Positions 12,386 through 23,143 of a stretch of DNA of 64,000 nt are shown here, in pieces. Each line of letters begins with the position of its first letter. The stretch's first letter is position 1. Location: assembly GCA_025024175.1 (NCBI GenBank), contig QCXZ01000138.1, positions 45,479,092-45,543,091 on the forward strand, in the 5' to 3' direction. This DNA comes from Rhyzopertha dominica. Its lineage: Eukaryota; Arthropoda; Insecta; Coleoptera; Bostrichidae. The notes below the pieces were generated by a model that was not told the origin of the DNA, did not search any database, and saw only the letters and a list, made by a program, of their open reading frames with translations. The position numbers were made by a program, and so were the translations under genes.

Positions 12386-13335
12386 ACCACATAATTATTT
12401 TATTTTATTTTGCGAACTTCATATTTATGCACGTGTGGAATAACCATTGTTCCAATTGCCTACATTTTGATTGTTTTTATGTTAAAATATAATTTCCTTA
12501 GAAAATAAAGACTCGAATGGCATAAAAAACGCATACTTATGGTTATATTAAAAAACTTTAACTTTAGGCTATTTTCAATCTTGCCTGTGATCTGAAAGAC
12601 AATTTATTGTGTAATGAAAATGTGTTTAGTTAGTTACATCGAAAAGAATGCATTCTGCAATGATTGTACCATATGGAATCTGGAGATGGACATTTTGAGC
12701 AGTACATTCGTTTAATAGAATTGTGTTTTCAATAACCTTTGTTATTTCTCGCAATAATCTGTGAGTGTTTAAAAAAAAGATCGTTAAAATTTGAAAAAAG
12801 AAGTGGCTTTTTGTACTATAGGGATGCAGACACAACTTTGAACTTTGCAATACATTTCTGTAATAAACAATACACAGTAAAAGAGTTGCGACTTCTGCCT
12901 CAGCATCTAATGCTCTTTTATGGCAACGGAATGAGTTGCCACGAGCTATATAACAATAAATCATTAAGCCCCAAGCGAGGGTGTAACTGGTGTAGGTTAA
13001 TCTCTGCTTCTGGTCGCTTAGATAAGGCAATTTTATCTGAATCGCCCCCTTTTGCTGCGGCCACCCTCCCCTACTGTGATGTTCAATGAATCACACTATA
13101 TTTAGGGTTGACACCATCTATTAAATCCTTATCTGGGAATAGTTACAAAATAATGACACTGGATCTCCCAATTATGATTGCATCGTTGAAAGGAGCTGTT
13201 AAATTTGATAACGATTTTGGTAGTAAGTATATAATCAGATTCATCATACCCACTGGGTGTAAAGGTATGCAGTATCTCTCACTTGTTTACTGTGTTTTGC
13301 ACTATTTTCTTCCACTTAGTCGTGTCCTTTGCTAT
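12386..13335. other. stretch with long antisense open frames, unassigned
   Basis: Two overlapping open frames occupy opposite strands: 12739-13089 (+, 116 residues) and 12626-13030 (-, 134 residues). A further 83-residue frame lies at 13108-13359 (+). None has a motif I recognise, and the overlap shows that at least one is fortuitous. GC is somewhat higher at 12890-13090. I see no repeat termini here. Confidence 0.3.
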
Positions 13336-14345
13336 TCTTCTAGATTCGTCTCAGATTAGGTGTCTCTTCTTCAATGCCTCGGCCACTGGTCATGTTCCAT
13401 ATCTTCTGCGGTCTTCGTCTTATTTTCTTTCCTTGTACTTTTGCCTCCCATACTAGATTTGATGATCTTTCCTCGTTCATTCTCACTAAGTGCCCAAACC
13501 ACTTTCGTTTATTTTCTTCCATAGTTTGTTTAAACGACTCTACTTNTTTCCAGTTCTCCTCTGATTTTGTCTTTTCTTATTCTCTCCATTCTAGCCACCC
13601 CTTTTACACGTCTTAAGTATTTCATCTCTGTTGCTTACAGTATACTTAGAAGTCTGTCACTTAATACCGAACTTTCATTACCGTATGTCAATATTGGCCT
13701 ATAAATGGTCTTATATACTGTCATTTTTGTATTTTCATTTATTTTCTTTTTACTTAATAACGTCCTTTTTAGTGAGTGGTACACCTTTTTTGCACTAGTG
13801 ATTCTTTAATTTTTTTTCATCCATACTTCCATTGCTTTGTATGTAACTCCTAGGTACTTAAAACTTTTAACCTGATCTATTTGTTTCCCATTATTCTTAT
13901 GTCTATCCTACTGTCCTCTTTTCTTATGGCCACTGTTTTAGTCCTGCTCGCATTTATTAACATTTTTCGTTTTGTTAGTTTTTTCTCCCACTATTCTACA
14001 TTTTGTTGTAACTTCTCTTCGTCTTCTGCACAGATCATCAGGTCATCTGCAAATGATAAACAATGTTGGGCTTAGCACCCCCTTGCCTTAATCTATCCAT
14101 TACCTGGAAATCCCGTGATTCCATGTTATTTGTTCTGACACAATTTTTTGTGTCACTGTATAAACCCTCTGTGCTTTTTCTGAGTTTGTTATTTATACCC
14201 TTTTTCTTCATACTTTCCCAAACAGTATGGCCCTGCGTGCTTCGCTCCCTTCTAAACCTGCTTTGTGCTTCGTGTAATTGTTCCAGTTTTTACCTTAATC
14301 TTGCTTCAATCAATCTTTCATAAACAGAACCAGAAACACACAAAC
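13336..14345 (-). pseudogene. RTE-like LINE reverse transcriptase, decayed
   Basis: Minus strand, upstream to downstream: KKKGINNKLRKSTEGLYSDT (fingers) near 14190-14250, RLRQGVLSPTLF near 14070-14110, FADDLMICAEDEEKL (palm with both Asp) near 14055, IDQVKSFKYLGVTY near 13870, TVYKTIYRPILTYG near 13700, MKYLRRVKGVARM near 13620, and WFGHLVRMNEER with WEAKVQGKKIRRRPQK at 13530-13420. Known: this order is typical of RTE-type and related LINE ORF2 C-termini. About 30 residues between the SPTLF and FADD blocks are missing, and stops and a frameshift are present. The unit at 37800-38530 is the same family in opposite orientation. Confidence 0.85.
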
Positions 14346-14908
14346 ACCACAAGGATGCACAGAATACACAGAAATCATACTGACCATAAGTCTCCGAAAT
14401 AAACNTAGAGAACCTGTTTATGTTTACAGCCATCCAGTTTTTCGTTGATATCTCAGGAAGTTTAAAATTCACCCTCAGAATTTCAAACATCCTTAGGAAG
14501 ACCTAGTTTCCAACGAATATAACTGTACTAATCGAAACAGACGACTTCGAAAATCAATAGAGCTAACATCAGTTTGCAGACATGTCCCAGCTTTGTATTA
14601 TATTGTCCGGACACTGTAAGTCATGTCATGTGTAGTCCCCACAGCCAGGGGGTGTCATCCTGAATAGGATCATCGGCTTCCCTAAGCGGGGGGCTGTTGA
14701 ACTATTAGCCTGCCCTGTGGGACACTTCCTATACATCAGACCCATTTATGTCCCACATTGTTGTATGAGAAAGATGTGTTTACTGATACCATGAAAAATA
14801 ATTGCAAGATAAAGTTAGTAATGGCTTGCGGTGGTACACAATGCTAGAATTAAGGTACAAAATCAAAAATTTGTTTTTTTTGTTTGCAAGTGATCGCGGT
14901 ATTGTAGA
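14346..14908. other. short unassigned spacer
   Basis: Between the RTE fragment and the gypsy element. No recognisable coding motif. The segment 14580-14720 has moderate GC (CAGGGGGTGTCATCC, GGGGGGCTG) and looks unique. Confidence 0.4.
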
Positions 14909-15005
14909 CAATAATTGTCTAAGAGTAACAAGAGATAAAACATGAAATGTAAGAGGGGACAAGTAATTTGTTAAATAAAGTATTACATAGTACAAAAACG
15001 TAAAA
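14909..15005 (+). repeat. 5' LTR (or its 3' part)
   Basis: Matches 16523-16614 as a direct repeat and ends just before the TGGCGAC primer-binding-site-like sequence at 15007. Differences between the two copies (for example CATGAAATGTAAGAGG against ATGTAAGATGG) indicate an old insertion. The upstream boundary is not clear. Confidence 0.7.
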
Positions 15006-15009
15006 CTGG

Positions 15010-16400
15010 CGACAAGGATAATCCAAGAAAATTGAAAATACTTAAGAAACTGACGAAATCCAGATGGAGAGAGCACAAATATCTGCAAATAGTCAAATAG
15101 AAAGGATAAAAGAGTATGATGCCAGCAAGAAATCATTTCCAACATTCCAACCCATATGAAAAGGCTCAAATTGTTCTTTAATGTTAACAATATAGAAGAG
15201 AAGAAGAAAGCAGGTATATTGTTGTTGTTAACTAGTAAAGATGACAGGATCCAGAAATAAATTCTAATGAAAGAAAGGAATTCCAATGAGGTGTTGAAAA
15301 CAGCTATAAGTTTGGAGTTAGTCGAAAAGGAAGCAAAAGAAATGCATTTAATGGAAGCAAATTTCCACGGAAAAGGTAGACAAGGATCACCATTTCAAGG
15401 GAAAATAAAGAAGATGAAAGGAGTTTGGGGATGTTGTGAAAAAAAAACATAGCGGAAGTTGTAAATCAGATTACACATACAATGGGTGTGGAAAAAAAGA
15501 CACTTACGAAGAATGTGCAAGTACAGGTGCAACAATTTCTATAATAATCGATTACGTGTATAGAAAATTATATTCTTTTTTTTTAAGTGTAGAACCACCA
15601 TTTGCAGGCAAGATAACTGTTGCAGTTATTTACAAGTCTACACAGAAAAATCTTTGTTTGTTGGTAGTAGAATCTAATAAATTTAGAAAATGTCCATTGT
15701 TAATTGGTAGATACTGGTTAAAAGAACTAAATATAAAAATAATTAATAATATAAGCAATAAGGATTTAGGTACAATTGTAGAACACAAAATATATCATGA
15801 TGTTTTTAGTAAGGAACATGGAAGGTTCAAGGGTTTAAAGGTAGACATAGTTCTGGAAGGAGATCTCACTCCAGTATTCTGCAAGGCACGTCCTATACCT
15901 TATTCTCTAAAAACATTAGTAGCTGAAGAACTGGAAAGGCTTGAGAAAAGTGGCATTCTCTTTAAACAACAAGTGGGCATCACCAATCGTAATAGCTGAA
16001 AAAAAAAAGATAGCCAAGGTAGCACATTTAGATTTTGTGGAGATTATAAGGTTTTGTTAAACCCAGTGTCAAGAACTGAACACTACCCCACCTGACTGAT
16101 ATATGTGAAAACAAAGAGAGGAGAAGAGGAGAGGTGGAAAGAAGGAATAATTTACAAAAAAGAAAGTGACACTACATATTTAGTAGACCGCAATGGCCCC
16201 ATAGAACTAGTACATATTGATGATTTAAAAAAGAGTTGGGTTTCACCGGATGAGCAACAAAATGCTTTTGGAATAACACTGTTACCAGATGAACTGAATA
16301 CAGTAAGAATACCCTTGAAAATAAAAATCAAGGAAATTCTGCTACAGTTCAGGTTGAAATTCAAAACCACTATCCTTGCCAAAAGAACATAGTGTGTTAC
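15010..16400 (+). pseudogene. Ty3/gypsy gag-pol remnant, RT to IN core deleted
   Basis: In order: gag-like MKRLKLFFNVNNIEEKKKAG near 15160-15220; a zinc knuckle pattern (C-GKKHSGSC then CGKK) near 15430-15510; a retropepsin remnant STGATISI near 15520, where the active-site Asp of DTG is Ser; HGRFKGLKVDIVLEGD and PVFCKARPIPYSLK near 15820-15910; ELERLEKSGI near 15930, the start of RT; then, after a frameshift, a jump to KEGIIYKKESDTTYLVDRNG and VHIDDLKKSW near 16140-16240, the post-integrase tail. Known: in intact gypsy Pol roughly 700-800 residues lie between those last two blocks, so this copy arose by a large internal deletion. Confidence 0.85.
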
Positions 16401-16522
16401 CGACAACATTCAGACGCTCTTCCAGAACTATAGTACCTCCAAAAAGATTAGATATATAAGGTATTTATAAAATAAGTATAAGGGAGTGTAGTGTATTTAA
16501 TAGAAATAGGGTAGCCATGAAT

Positions 16523-16614
16523 AACAATTATTGTATGAGAATAACAAGAGATAAAATGTAAGATGGGACAAGTAATTTATTAAATAAGGTATTACATAGT
16601 ACAAAAATGTAAAA
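16523..16614 (+). repeat. 3' LTR (or its 3' part)
   Basis: Direct repeat of 14909-15005. It follows the integrase tail by about 130 bases. The true LTR start may be near TGTAGTGTATTT (about 16487), but the first copy does not support that boundary. Confidence 0.7.
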
Positions 16615-17828
16615 ATCCCTAATCCAACAAAGAAGGTTAAAGATAGATCACCTAGTCGGAAAAAAATTATTGCACAGCTACTTATGCCAAAAAAGTTGTT
16701 GTCGATTTAAAGTTTCAAAATTAAAACAAAGATGTGAGCAAGAACCTTTACCTCAGAAACGCCAGTCTTAACACAATTGGATAGAATTAATCGTGCATAA
16801 TTAAAGGAAAAACCGCATGCCGTTTTTTATGCTTTCAGAGATATTATGGTTATTTTTACGTGTGCTGCAAACGTCATTTAAAAATCAAATAACGCCAAAA
16901 CTGTCGACTGTAGGTAACATGTATGGTTAATAAAGTAAAAAATTTTTTGAAGAAACACGTATCCAACATGCTTTCTACCCCTACCTTGTTGTGCTTGGTG
17001 TTAGAGTTGATTATTTTACATATTTCTCCGTAATAGCAACATCAATAATAACAAAATAATTGTCAAAATTCCAAAGGTCACTTAGAATAAGCACGTTCGA
17101 TATTGTTAGTTTAAAAAACCATTTTACTTGACTTTTCACCACCAAAGATTTGTTTAATACCTTGGTAGCGGTTGTGGTAAAAACAGGTACTGGATTAAAA
17201 AAAAACTATCATCACATCTTCCTACACCAAATCAAAGACAGCACTTTAACGTCGTATCAGCGAATAAATACGATTCAATCCTATCTCCGATGCTACCCCA
17301 CGTATATTATTGCAAATAGAAAGTGCGCCGATGGCATGAGTGGCCTCACACAGAGCCCACTCCAAAAACAATGGCGGAACGTGGTGGCACTCACTCTGCT
17401 ACGTTGGTATTGTGGAAGACACATTGTTTTAAGCAGCTTAAGTGGCCTGGATCGCGAGACCACCGGCGCAGCTGCTGGATTTCTCAATTGCGGCCTTAAA
17501 TTGATACGGCACGCGAATGCCGCTAGAGCAGATCACCGTTTTGCGGAACGAGAGCCCTCTGCATTGTTTGGGATGAGTGCGGGTTTCGGGTTTAGGGTAT
17601 GAACGTCGTAGGTGTGTGGTATCGATGTATTTCAGTATGTTAAAGTGAAAAACTACTGTTTTCTGCAACGGAGAAATGAAACATATCGCAGACATTTTTC
17701 GGGAGCTTCTGAGGTATCAAAGGCCTTATAGCTTACTGACAAGGAAAAAATTGGTTCTTATAAGACTTTTTAGGATTTTGTTGAACTCTGATATGGTTAC
17801 CCTGTTGTTTTTTCATATTGCATATTTC
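16615..17828. other. unassigned stretch with GC-rich part
   Basis: The first half is AT-rich. From 17290 to 17600 GC is higher, and a 150-residue open frame (17150-17602, +) runs through it, with a shorter antisense frame. I see no domain, signal peptide or splice-supported structure in it, and it is most likely open by chance. Confidence 0.35.
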
Positions 17829-17871
17829 TGACCCGATGATGCCCACTATAAGAGCGGCTGAAACGTCGACA
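17829..17871 (+). ncRNA. hammerhead-like RNA motif (family E, decayed)
   Basis: CCGATGA (17833-17839, second base changed from T), T (17840), a short stem GCC/GGC (17841-17843 with 17856-17858), T, GAAA (17860-17863), CGTC (17864-17867). Flanking TGAC and GACA give three of four stem I pairs. Weaker than families A to C. Listed because box order and spacing are the same. Confidence 0.25.
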
Positions 17872-18805
17872 CTGTTTTCAAAACCGACGCGGTCTAAGCC
17901 AAAAAGATCAAGATTTTAACCAATAGAGTAAGGAATAGTTAGATTCTAATTACATATTTATGTTTTAGAAATTTTAGCGAAAATTGTTTTTTTTTAATGG
18001 CGCATGCCGTATATTTGCCAAGGAAGTAGTTTCTTTCCTTGAAAGCTTTTCAAAAATATATGTACCTTTTCTTTACACATACATTAACATTAACAAATAT
18101 TTGAAGTTTTAAACATAAAAGGTATGATGCGTTAGTTATCTTTTATTAAGTAATTTAACACTCAGATGCATGAACGCGACTTTTAAGAATAGTTAAGTAT
18201 TACTATTTAATTTTATAGCTGGTTATAAAAAAATGCTTGGTAGTGGTTCATTTCACAAACTGCGTTCAACTTACACGAGATAGAAAATCAAGATGTGATT
18301 GAGGTCCCACTTTTAGTCAACGCTAAAAAGAACATATAAGTTTATAAGCTAAAATGCAAATAATTTTACAAAAACGTAAAAAGATGGGCTATGGTTTTAC
18401 ATTTACAAGGAAAACAAGTCTATAAAAAACGAGCAAACACACACAAGCAGCTGTTTACATGCCACATGTTACCATCTTTCCACGCGAAAAGTAGACTTAG
18501 TAAGGCTATGTTACATAAGACCAAAAGAAAAGTAGGGAAACGTTTGAAAGAACACGTACCTACATGCTACTGGGCTACAATTAATAGACAATAGTTCTCC
18601 CGTAGCTGAACATTCATATTTATCTAAATACATGATTAATTTTAACAAAACGAAATTTTTACACATAGTAAAATATTATTTCAAACGTCTTATACAAGAA
18701 ACTAAAGAAATTTCTAGAAATATCGTTGGCTTTAATAAGGATATTATGGAAAGTATGAAGTAGGTGATGCAACTTGCATCAGACATTTTCTGGCGGCTTT
18801 GTTCT

Positions 18806-18837
18806 TTGATGAGAATTACAGGTCCAATCGAAACGTC
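18806..18837 (+). ncRNA. hammerhead-like motif (family B variant)
   Basis: TTGATGA (18806-18812), then a stem-loop region with ATTACAGGT as in family B, then AATCGAAACGTCTGAC. It resembles the motifs at 48170 and 63807 but retains the G of the TGATGA box that they have lost. Stem I does not pair here. It lies within AT-rich DNA, not in a visible foldback. Confidence 0.3.
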
Positions 18838-19449
18838 TGACTGATAATTTTTCTCAGTGGACAGGACAGGGCAGACAATAATATATTATGAAATGAAATT
18901 ATTCTGCAGTTTTCAGTTCAGATTTAGCAACTTTAGAGTTTTTATTTTTATAAAAAAAAACGTATTTTTGTTGCGTCGCTAAGATACACTTATTTAGAAA
19001 ATAAACGATTTGATTTGTGACACAAACAAGTTGATTAGTTAAAAAGCAAAACATATAAAGTTTCTTGAAAAACTGCTGTATTTACTAATAGAGAATATGC
19101 TAATATGCATTTAGTTTATTGCGAAATGTAACGTAATTTTCGAGCCGCGGTGCTTAGATAAGCCGATAAATTTCCAAATGGAAGGCACCCCCATCGATAA
19201 ACAATTTGTATCCCTTTCTCAGAAGAAGTAAAGTTGGACTAGATGCTGAGGTAGCAAGAAACATAGAGTGGTACTATAAAGATCCCAGAACATTCTTCAT
19301 TATTTAATAATAATAAAAGAAAATCATGCAAAATCCACACATTTTCCCACATTTTGTTTTGTGCTGATGGTATTTTTATTCGAGAAGGAAGTGGAGCGTT
19401 TAAGTGGAAAAAAATACCTCATATTTCCAGAAAATACTTTGCTGTATCA

Positions 19450-19483
19450 AAAGAGATATCATCTAAAAAGATGATATCTCTTT
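19450..19483. repeat. perfect 15-bp hairpin
   Basis: AAAGAGATATCATCT (19450-19464) is an exact inverted copy of 19469-19483, separated by AAAA. It is AT-rich but perfect over 15 pairs. It could be the centre of a foldback insertion or a chance hairpin. There is no T-run suggesting a specific terminator role. Confidence 0.7.
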
Positions 19484-20060
19484 AAACATTGAACGAATTT
19501 TAATGATGGATATTCTAAACATTTTAACATAAATGTTCGTCATTTTCTTGATACCGCTTGTGAGGACCACTTGATTGGAAGAGGAGGACGAGTAAGGTCC
19601 TCTATAACCTTATGATTTTTATATATGGGGATAATTGAAATTTTTAGTGTATGCCGCTTCAACAGAACAGTCTAACAAGCTTGTAATGAATTTAGAAAAA
19701 AAAAACTAAGGGTAATTATGAAAGAATGCGGCGGTTTTCAAATGAAAACATACATCTATGCTTGGAAACAAGAGGTGGTTATATGAAGCACTTTTTGTAG
19801 ATCTCAATAAACACTGAATTGTATTATAGTGCAACACAACTGACGATTAATCAGAGGCAACTCGATCTTATAAACGTGTCGAAAACGCCAACAATCAAAA
19901 TTAGCAACATAAAACGAGAATACATTTTCTTTTATTCATTTCATTTGAAGTCAAAAATGCAACAAGGTAAGAAATAAAAAAGTTTTGATAAAAATGGTCG
20001 ATCCGCTCTCAAATGACATTCTTGAGATTTTAATTGGATAGGAGGAACTTTTGCAAAACG

Positions 20061-21052
20061 TTGGAAGATGGTTTAAAAAGATTGTCAGATACCCGCTGGA
20101 GTACCCATCATGATTCCTTTAGAACAGTGACAGATAATGTGTAACAAATAGTAAATACTTAGAAGAAACGAGTGATCCTTCTAAAGAAAATCCTGGCACC
20201 TGATCATCTGCAGGTTTACTTATCCCATCAGCTATATGCGACTTTTTATGTTATATACACTTTTGGAACACCATTTTAAAAAAAGTTAATATGACTCAAA
20301 AATATATTTAAATGCCAAATATTACAAATATTACGTTAGATATGGGTTTGGCAAAACTGAGCTTTACATGTATTTTAAATCGAAGAAGGATTACATTGGT
20401 CGATAGAGCTATAAACTTTGGCACTTAAAAATGTGAAACATTGGTCATTAATATAGAAAGACGTGGAAGAAGAAAATTTAAGAAGAAACTACCTGGAGAA
20501 CTATCACGCGAGGCTGCCTTAACATTACAAGATGAGGTTCGCATGCCGATGTTTGAGTGTATAGATAGATTTACCCAAGAATTGTCGCTTAGGTTTGGAG
20601 CAATGGATAAAATCTCAAAAACGTTTAACGTTGTTCAACCAAAGTATTTAATGGTTGCGCCTGGCAGTGACAGATTCAGCCGTAGTAAACCTCAAGAACA
20701 TTTATGACGAATTTAATAAGGAACTAGTGGTGCAAGAAGTAAAGAGATTTCAACTGTATGCGCCACCAATTTGAGTAAAGAAACAGCTCTTACCTGGACA
20801 GCACAAGCAATTCTGCAATTTATAATTAAAAGGGACTTCCAAACAACTCTCTGACTATACAATACTTCTTCTTTGTGAAATAAGTTTTTCGAAACTTAGA
20901 TTAATAAAAAATTACTTGAGATCCACCACGATCGAGGATAGTGTAACAAATTTAGAAACTCTACCCATAGAAAGGAAAATCGCGAAGTCATTGGATTTTG
21001 ATGAGGCCATCAAAAATTCTAGCAAAATCAAGGCTCGGAAACATGTTTATAA
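20061..21052 (+). pseudogene. hAT transposase, ZMYM1-like, C-terminal part
   Basis: Translation gives LEDGLKRLSDTRWSTHHDS near 20070-20110, a block recognisable from hAT/ZMYM1-type transposases. RGRRKFKKKLPGELSREAAL and ISKTFNVVQPK follow (20465-20650). The typical hAT dimerisation end comes last: SFSKLRLIKNYLRSTT near 20880-20930 and IERKIAKSLDFDEAIKN near 20970-21015. The dimerisation region is well preserved. Stops and frameshifts break the rest, and the N-terminal BED finger and RNase H-like core with its catalytic residues are not visible. It ends in a stop just before the repeat starting at 21056. Confidence 0.85.
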
Positions 21053-21055
21053 GTA

Positions 21056-21245
21056 AAATGCATGTCTATACTGTGCTGTCTACACCTCAACCAACTGCAG
21101 AAAGTGCCGTGGGGCCTGCTGTCAAATTGAAGTATGCAGTTGCATGCCAATTTGTCAGGCTACAGGTCACTTCCTTTAGGAAGTAGTTCCCGTTAAGGCA
21201 GCTAGGTGGCTTTGTCATCATGTCAGTGTAATACTGACAGATGGC
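21056..21245. repeat. dispersed repeat, copy 1 (segments X then Y)
   Basis: Segment X (21056-21097) contains GTGCTGTCTACACC. Segment Y (21098-21245) contains GCATGCCAATTTGTCAG and CCCGTTAAGGCAGCTAGG. Both recur near 27938-28140, but there Y is inverted relative to X. X-like ends also occur near 28185-28210 and 31258-31295. No coding capacity. Probably a non-autonomous transposon family. Confidence 0.65.
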
Positions 21246-22900
21246 ATTGCCATCCTAAATTCTTACTTTCATCATGTTTATAAGTAGTTGTAATTGATTT
21301 AATTAAATACAGATTTCATTGTACTTTATTTTTTCATTGTGATATTTTTATAACCAGTAATACAAGCCATGCGTGCTATGTCAGCAGTGCAGGATTAGAG
21401 GAAGCGGCAGATGTAACCATTTGGACAACTAATAAATAAAGCAGGTTATAATATTTCCGAATACTGCACATGATGCCATTTAATGTGGGTGAGTTTTAAA
21501 GCTTACAGGACGTAAGTAATAGCTTTATAGCTCACATTATTGATAAATTGATTGAAAACTGTTTCCATAATGTTAGGTAGGTACACGAGGATCGTTCTCA
21601 AACTTAGATACCATGAGGACCTTGATAATAGATACGATCTGATTTTTGTTGATTTTCAAAATGGGGAAATATTTATGTCTTACACAGGGTACAAGTAGGG
21701 GCCCAGTATTAGATGCCGCCACGGGCCTCCAAGGGTGTTGGTCCGCCAGTGCCAAGTGGTGAGGCTGTTTCTCGACAATAATATTCTAATTAAGTAATTG
21801 GAACAAATAACTCCATAAGATGACCCCTAGATTGCCGTTTCTTTTTCAACATATTAAAATGAATGAGAAAAGTCTGTGAAAGTTGTCGATAAATTAGAGT
21901 CTCTGAGATACATGGGTTATCCAATAGTTTCACTAATTACTTAATTGCAAGCAAATTGTTGCACGGTGTACATGTAAACATATTTTTTTATTTCACTTTG
22001 CGTGTCTCTGTGGTCTGTGGTCTTGAGTAACCGCTTAGCTCCTTGACCAGCCATCTCGACTGATTGCACATTTTCAGTCCCATCCCACCGAAATTATTTA
22101 CGACGTCTCGCTTCTGAAAAGCAATCCCCTTCATGGGCATGCATACATTAGTCAGATAAAGAGTGGAAGCAATTCCTGGTATGGGAGTGTCTATGCGGCG
22201 CAGAACGCTTGTCAGTGGCCAGGATCATGTTTTAATGCATCTTAATGAACTTGTAGCTATTACAGCGGGACTTCTAGGAGGTTTCTTTTCAGCGGGGATT
22301 AACGTACACAAATATAAACACGACGGTGCTCAAAGGGCGGGCACTGAACGCCTGGCGATGCCACTGAAAGAAACCAGATAACGTAAATAAACAGATAAAT
22401 AGAGGAGCGTGTACTGCCGAGTGGAGTCATTTATTCCAGTCAGATTACCCCGTATTGCCTTTACGTGATTTTTTAGTGAGTTAAGTGATGGTTTAATTGT
22501 AGGTACGTGCATACTCATTTGCAAGATCAAGCTTTTTAGTCTGCATAAATGGTGACTGCAAAAAACGAAACGCTATTTTTATACTTAGCGGTAAAACAGG
22601 AAATAAGTACGCGAAATAAAGCTTAAAATATTAAACCAAATTCTGTTCTAATAGGGAAAAACTTGCAGTTTTGTTACCCATCATTCAGTGCATATCATAT
22701 GCTGGATATCAGTCAAATTTTCGAGTTATCTTCTTATTGAGAGTAAATACAAAAATGATATTTTCAATAAGATGGTGTCATTCATTTTGAATAAACTTAC
22801 CCTTTTTTAAATACAAACCATAGTCGGCTATCGTTGACTTTCTAAGCTTCCCAACAGTGTAAAACTTAAGGTTAATATTTAAAATAATACGAAAGAAATA
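21246..22900. other. unassigned stretch
   Basis: No recognisable gene. The segment 21690-21760 is GC-richer (GCCGCCACGGGCCTCCAAGG) and resembles a degraded element end. The frames at 21573, 22163 and 22330 carry no motif I know. Confidence 0.35.
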
Positions 22901-22904
22901 ATTA

Positions 22905-23140
22905 TCAACAACATCAAATCCAGTTTACCTCCGGATCAAACACGACAACCAACAGCAGTAGAATACCCGGAATCACAGATAATGAACATATAACCCTGGA
23001 AGTAGTAACAACAGCCATAACCAAATTAAAGAATTGAAATGACTTAATAAAATATGATAGCACGGAAAATACAGAACGCCTTACGATACTACACAAAAAA
23101 ATTCGAGAACAAGAGGTCACACCGGACAAGTGGAATATAC
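22905..23140 (+). pseudogene. RTE-like LINE linker fragment
   Basis: Plus-strand translation gives EHITLEVVTTAITKLKN, then KYDSTENTERLTILHKKI and REQEVTPDKWN. Known: this corresponds to the segment just before the reverse transcriptase core in RTE-type ORF2, usually I-x-x-EEV-x-x-AI-x-KLKN with a final P-x-x-WN. It stops three bases before the mariner terminal repeat. The likely 3' end of an RTE element lies on the far side of that mariner at 24180-24360. Confidence 0.65.
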
Positions 23141-23143
23141 AGG

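Larger units (their letters stand above)
14909..16614 (+). mobile_element. internally deleted Ty3/gypsy element with two LTR copies
   Basis: Two direct repeats bound the unit: 14909-15005 and 16523-16614, about 85 percent alike over about 90 bases. Shared words include AACAAGAGATAAAA, GACAAGTAATTT and TATTACATAGTACAAAAA. A likely primer-binding site, TGGCGACAAGGAT, begins right after the first repeat (15007), as in many insect gypsy elements. The interior keeps gag, a zinc knuckle, the protease/RT junction and the integrase C-terminus, while most of RT, RNase H and integrase are missing. The LTR copies may be truncated, since their 5' ends diverge. Confidence 0.8.
17872..20060. other. AT-rich stretch, no recognisable gene
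   Basis: A 67-residue frame at 18391-18594 has no recognisable motif. The stretch holds a hammerhead-like motif (18806-18837) and a perfect hairpin (19450-19483). Between 19500 and 20060 there may be more of the hAT transposase that becomes recognisable at 20061, but decay prevents a firm call. Confidence 0.4.

Noticed and set aside
14780..15286. 168-residue minus-strand open frame
   Set aside because: It lies antisense to the gypsy LTR and gag region, where plus-strand gag similarity explains the sequence.
17150..17602. 150-residue open frame on plus
   Set aside because: No recognisable domain; the frame spans a GC-rich patch that is also open antisense. Kept only as a note.
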